This document shows positions 61,647 to 64,000 of a stretch of DNA of 64,000 bases, piece after piece. The stretch is from CAAGNP01 sp964611185 (GTDB lineage Bacteria; Bacteroidota; Bacteroidia; Bacteroidales; UBA932). The first letter of the stretch is position 1. Every line of letters starts with the position of its first letter. Where the stretch lies: the NCBI GenBank assembly GCA_964611185.1, contig CAZSXE010000003.1, positions 32,925-96,924 of the forward strand, read 5' to 3'. Under the pieces are notes generated by a model that saw nothing but the letters and a program-made list of their open reading frames with translations, did not search any database and had not been told where the DNA came from. A program made the translations under genes and the position numbers.

Positions 61647-62900
61647 TTAAAAATCTATAAGCTGGGGCTTTAAAAGAAAATCAAAAAGACCCAATATTAG
61701 TATTCCATTTTCGTTATACCAAGGCTTGATATAATCTTTAACAACAATGATTTTTTTAAAGTTATCGTTGATGATACATAAAGATGCACACTCCTGTTTC
61801 ATTTTCTCAGTATCAGGCATAGCTAAAGCCGACTGTATGTAATATCGTTTTGAACCTAAATTGGCCACAAAATCTACTTCAAGCTGCTTCCGTTCCCATC
61901 CTTGATTCGAACTTCTCTTTTTTATTTCCACTATTCCCACATCTACGGAATATCCCCTCATTCGCAGCTCGTTATATATCACATTTTCCATAATGTGAGT
62001 CTCTTCTTGCTGACGAAAATCAAGTAAGGCATTACGCAATCCTATATCCATAAAATAGAATTTTGACAAGGAATTTATGTATTTCTTCCCTTTAACATCA
62101 TAGCGCAAAGCTTTCTCTATAAGGAAGGAATCCTCCAAGAAATTAAGGTATAATGATATAGTGGCCGAAGAGAGTTCCCCATTTGACAGAGATTTGAATG
62201 TATTTGAGAGTTTTGTGGGATTACATGGCGAGCCGATTATAGATGCCATTATTTTTGTCAGTTCATCAAACTCTACACTTTTGCTGATACGATTTCTCTC
62301 CTCCAAATCTTTCTTATATACAGTCCTGTAAAGGTTCTTCAAGTATTGAACTTTCTTTTGATCCGTACCTATCTGTACTATTTGAGGCAGACCGCCAAAT
62401 GTAAAGTAATCACGCCAAACATCCATCACATCTCCCTCTACGGCTTGATAATATTCTGCAAAAGAGAGAGGATACATCCGTATCTCATCTCCTCTACCAC
62501 GAAATTCCGTAACAATATCCGATGATAAAAATTTTGAATTGCTTCCAGTAACATAAATGTCGGCGTTATCTATTTTTAAATAGCTGTTTAATACATCTTC
62601 AAAATTAGATACATGCTGCACCTCGTCAAGCAAGATATAATACATCCCATCATCTTTCATAAGGGTGTCTATATGATTAACTAAAGCTATTGGCTCACGA
62701 AGTGCGATATTATGTATATTTTCAAGGTCCACCTTAATAATATGGTCTTCACTAATACCTTTGCTTTTGAGATAGTTTGTGAAGATCTTAAAAAGCAGAA
62801 AAGATTTGCCACAACGGCGAAGCCCCGTAACAATCTTTATCAGATGATTACCCTCGCCGGAGATGAGTTGTTTAAGGTATTGATTACGTTCAATTATCAT
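61647..62900 (-). CDS. Lone AAA+ ATPase with DUF4143 domain (no. 2)
   Basis: The 417-residue product is a close paralogue of the ATPase at 8643-9899; by eye about half of residues agree over the full length. Walker A GLRRCGKS is at 28-35, Walker B YYILLDEVQ near 96, and sensor-like VTGSNS near 122. The C-terminal LEVDFVANLGSKRYYIQSA again has Gln-Ser-Ala where the nuclease-like fold would have Glu-x-Lys. It lies between the mutL operon and ispF, with its own promoter and leader hairpin, inside a 25-bp direct repeat. Function unknown. Confidence 0.85.
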   Translation of the reverse strand: MIIERNQYLKQLISGEGNHLIKIVTGLRRCGKSFLLFKIFTNYLKSKGISEDHIIKVDLENIHNIALREPIALVNHIDTLMKDDGMYYILLDEVQHVSNFEDVLNSYLKIDNADIYVTGSNSKFLSSDIVTEFRGRGDEIRMYPLSFAEYYQAVEGDVMDVWRDYFTFGGLPQIVQIGTDQKKVQYLKNLYRTVYKKDLEERNRISKSVEFDELTKIMASIIGSPCNPTKLSNTFKSLSNGELSSATISLYLNFLEDSFLIEKALRYDVKGKKYINSLSKFYFMDIGLRNALLDFRQQEETHIMENVIYNELRMRGYSVDVGIVEIKKRSSNQGWERKQLEVDFVANLGSKRYYIQSALAMPDTEKMKQECASLCIINDNFKKIIVVKDYIKPWYNENGILILGLFDFLLKPQLIDF

Positions 62901-62914
62901 ACTTTTTAAATTTT

Positions 62915-62949
62915 TGCCACTTGTGGCACTTTTGCGAAGAGCAAAAATA
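62915..62949 (-). promoter_or_regulatory. Promoter and inverted repeat of ATPase no. 2
   Basis: TATTTTTG on the minus strand (62949 to 62942) is followed, again after 13 bases, by the perfect inverted repeat TGCCAC-TT-GTGGCA (62915-62928). The distance equals that found at ATPase no. 1, while the repeat sequence differs. Confidence 0.65.
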
Positions 62950-63004
62950 CAAATTATTATTCAAACAATCGACATAATTATAATTAGATGACATTTATTT
63001 GTTT

Positions 63005-63029
63005 TATTTTTGTGACGGATAAAAAAAAG
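63005..63029. repeat. Direct repeat, right copy, flanking ATPase no. 2
   Basis: Copy of 61613-61637, 1392 bases away. Its TATTTTTG (63005-63012) is the -7 box of ispF, whose ATG follows at 63032. Confidence 0.85.
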
Positions 63030-63031
63030 TG

Positions 63032-63520
63032 ATGAAAATTGAAGATATCAGAGTAGGCCACGGTTACGACATCCATCAGCTTTCAGATGGACTTCCGCTA
63101 ATTCTCGGAGGAGTGGGGATTGACTACTCAAGAGGATGTGTAGCCCATTCCGACGGTGATGTGGTCATCCACGCATTGTGCGATGCACTGCTTGGAGCAC
63201 TCGCCCTTGGAGATATCGGCTATCATTTTCCCGACACATCAGCAGAATACGAAAATATCGACAGCAGGATTCTTCTCTCAAGGGTAATGGAACTTATTAA
63301 AATGCAGGGATATACCATAGGAAATGCCGATATTACCATTGTTCTTCAAAAACCTAAAATAGCTCCTTATATCTCTTCCATGCGAGAGACACTTGCCTCA
63401 GTAATGAACACCGAAACAGATAGAGTATCCATAAAGGCCACCACAGCCGAGCATCTCGGATTCGTAGGGAAAGAGGAGGGCGTAGAGGCTTTCGCAAATG
63501 TTCTTGTTTATAAGGAATAA
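63032..63520 (+). CDS. ispF: 2-C-methyl-D-erythritol 2,4-cyclodiphosphate synthase
   Basis: IspF closes the cyclodiphosphate ring in the MEP pathway. The ATG at 63032 (162 residues) is preferred to a GTG one codon upstream. Motifs seen are RVGHGYDIHQL (metal-binding Asp and His), LGGVGI, AHSDGDVVIHALCDALLGA, FPDTSAEYENIDSR, and KATTAEHLGFVGKEEG. Its promoter lies in the right direct repeat of ATPase no. 2. Confidence 0.97.
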   Translation: MKIEDIRVGHGYDIHQLSDGLPLILGGVGIDYSRGCVAHSDGDVVIHALCDALLGALALGDIGYHFPDTSAEYENIDSRILLSRVMELIKMQGYTIGNADITIVLQKPKIAPYISSMRETLASVMNTETDRVSIKATTAEHLGFVGKEEGVEAFANVLVYKE

Positions 63521-63534
63521 TTGATGTAATCTTT

Positions 63535-63563
63535 TTGTATTTTATAAAATATTTCTACCTTTG
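63535..63563 (+). promoter_or_regulatory. Promoter of the tRNA-Gln/tRNA-Met unit
   Basis: TTG at 63535-63537 and TACCTTTG at 63556-63563 are 18 bases apart, followed by CACTCCC as at tRNA-Glu. Confidence 0.75.
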
Positions 63564-63593
63564 CACTCCCTTTTGGGAAAGTTCCTTTTATAC

Positions 63594-63664
63594 TGAGATA
63601 TGGTGTAATGGCAGCACGACAGATTCTGGCTCTGTAAATCGAGGTTCGACTCCTCGTATCTCAA
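63594..63664 (+). tRNA. tRNA-Gln (anticodon CTG)
   Basis: The acceptor strands are TGAGATA/TATCTCA with U1-A72, as usual for tRNA-Gln. The anticodon stem ACAGA/TCTGT encloses TTCTGGC, giving CTG. The T arm is CGAGG-TTCGACT-CCTCG. The CCA end is not encoded. The discriminator is A at 63664. Confidence 0.93.
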
Positions 63665-63680
63665 CAGTTTTATAACTTAC

Positions 63681-63757
63681 GGCGAGGTAGCTCAGTTGGT
63701 TAGAGCGCATGATTCATAATCATGAGGTCTCGAGTTCAATTCTCGATCTCGCTACCA
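63681..63757 (+). tRNA. tRNA-Met (anticodon CAT)
   Basis: The acceptor strands GGCGAGG and TCTCGCT pair with two G-U pairs, then A and an encoded CCA. The anticodon stem CATGA/TCATG encloses TTCATAA. The paired first base argues against an initiator tRNA. It may be elongator Met, though a CAT tRNA modified to read Ile ATA cannot be excluded. It lies 16 bases after tRNA-Gln. Confidence 0.9.
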
Positions 63758-63759
63758 AA

Positions 63760-63796
63760 AGCAGGATGGCTGAAATTCAGTCATCCTGCTTTTTTT
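63760..63796 (+). terminator. Terminator of the tRNA unit
   Basis: GCAGGATGGCTGAA pairs with TTCAGTCATCCTGC (one G-U), followed by seven T. Confidence 0.93.
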
Positions 63797-63820
63797 ATCA
63801 ATCAATCGTCTATTTTATAT

Positions 63821-63934
63821 GGCGGCTATCTCTCTGATAATCAGTACTTTCCTATGCCTATCCTCGGAAAAATTTTTCAAAATTTTTCCGAGGATAGGAG
63901 ATGTTAATTACTATGGGACAGGTACTTAGCCGCC
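63821..63934. ncRNA. Structured repeat element, copy B
   Basis: The ends GGCGGCTA and TAGCCGCC pair perfectly. The inner hairpin has 18 perfect pairs (63859-63876 with 63879-63896) that start with T-A where copy A has C-G, a compensatory change. Shared blocks are GGCGGCTATCT, CTGATAATCA, ACTTTCC, ATCCTCGG/CCGAGGAT, ATGTTAAT and ACAGGTACTTAG. It lies 25 bases behind the tRNA terminator; copy A lies just behind rimM. Confidence 0.6.
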
Positions 63935-64000
63935 CGTTTGATTTAAACTATACTTCGTCAAAAAACGCTAATCGTTATTCATCTGTGGAATATCCACACT

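Noticed and set aside
63984..63998. Perfect palindrome TGTGGA-ATA-TCCACA at the right edge, resembling two facing DnaA boxes
   Set aside because: Each half differs from TTATNCACA, only one pair is present, and the window ends here. This is not enough to propose an origin.
1..64000. CRISPR arrays, insertion sequences with transposase, prophage genes, rRNA genes
   Set aside because: No regularly spaced repeats, no transposase or integrase motifs, no phage structural genes and no rRNA sequence were seen.

Overview
The window looks like chromosomal DNA of a member of the Bacteroidales (phylum Bacteroidota). Promoters repeatedly show the Bacteroidota -7 box TAnnTTTG with a TTG about 19-20 bases upstream, and strong Shine-Dalgarno sites are mostly absent. 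The gene content is also typical of the group: a cobalamin riboswitch in front of BtuB with a BtuG-like surface lipoprotein, a GH97 glycosidase, a probable glycine-lipid acyltransferase pair, DUF4837 and LEA-type lipoproteins, and a trp attenuator of the Bacteroidota kind. I cannot name a genus.

Layout. 1-3703: an amino-acid-type ABC importer in which several solute-binding domains are fused to the permease (left end outside the window), followed by an ATPase with an unusual C-terminal extension. 3748-6422: a two-gene type II restriction-modification system, then about 1 kb of AT-rich DNA. 7497-8587: rpsF-rpsR-rplI. 8643-9899: lone AAA+/DUF4143 ATPase no. 1. 10024-15573 (minus): murF, dut, a polysaccharide flippase and a patatin-barrel protein. 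15672-21965: a cyclophilin and a three-part RND efflux pump. 22200-23306: rpsP-rimM. 23438-25857 (minus): a phosphohexomutase, def and ruvX. 25885-30255: an M23 peptidase, dxr, rseP and a DUF4837 lipoprotein. 30357-32191: tRNA-Glu, rpsT, radC and upp. 32193-33602: rpoN. 33648-38133 (minus): a cobalamin riboswitch driving btuB, a btuG-like gene and a btuF-like gene. 38186-40195: GH97. 40251-42271 (minus): btuC-btuD-like genes. 42330-44122: probable glsA-glsB. 44247-45389: lone ATPase no. 3. 45459-50870: a SPOR protein and a LEA-like lipoprotein (minus), miaB, an OsmC protein and a propeller lipoprotein (plus), and a sialidase (minus). 50921-54796: cysS, a short ssb, a zinc-ribbon protein and trpB2 behind a Trp-Trp-Trp leader-peptide attenuator. 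54818-57094: mgsA, an SPFH protein and rsmE. 57083-61563 (minus): a TsaC-like gene, an EEP-family protein, a rhomboid protease, mutL and a small membrane protein. 61647-62900: lone ATPase no. 2. 63032-63934: ispF, tRNA-Gln, tRNA-Met, a terminator and a structured repeat.

The most unusual signal is that all three lone AAA+/DUF4143 ATPase genes sit between housekeeping genes and are each bracketed by a 17-25 bp direct repeat made from the ends or promoter of the neighbouring genes. This looks like target-site duplication by a one-gene insertion unit with no recognisable transposase. The insertions duplicated the rplI/murF terminator and stop region, the ispF promoter, and the overlapping 3' ends of glsB and the SPOR gene. 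The two most similar ATPases also share a promoter-plus-inverted-repeat arrangement with identical spacing.

A second unexplained signal is a pair of 111-114 nt elements (23322-23432 and 63821-63934) with a conserved closing stem and an inner hairpin that shows compensatory base changes. These look like copies of a structured RNA or a hairpin repeat. All of this comes from reading the sequence; no database search or folding program was run.
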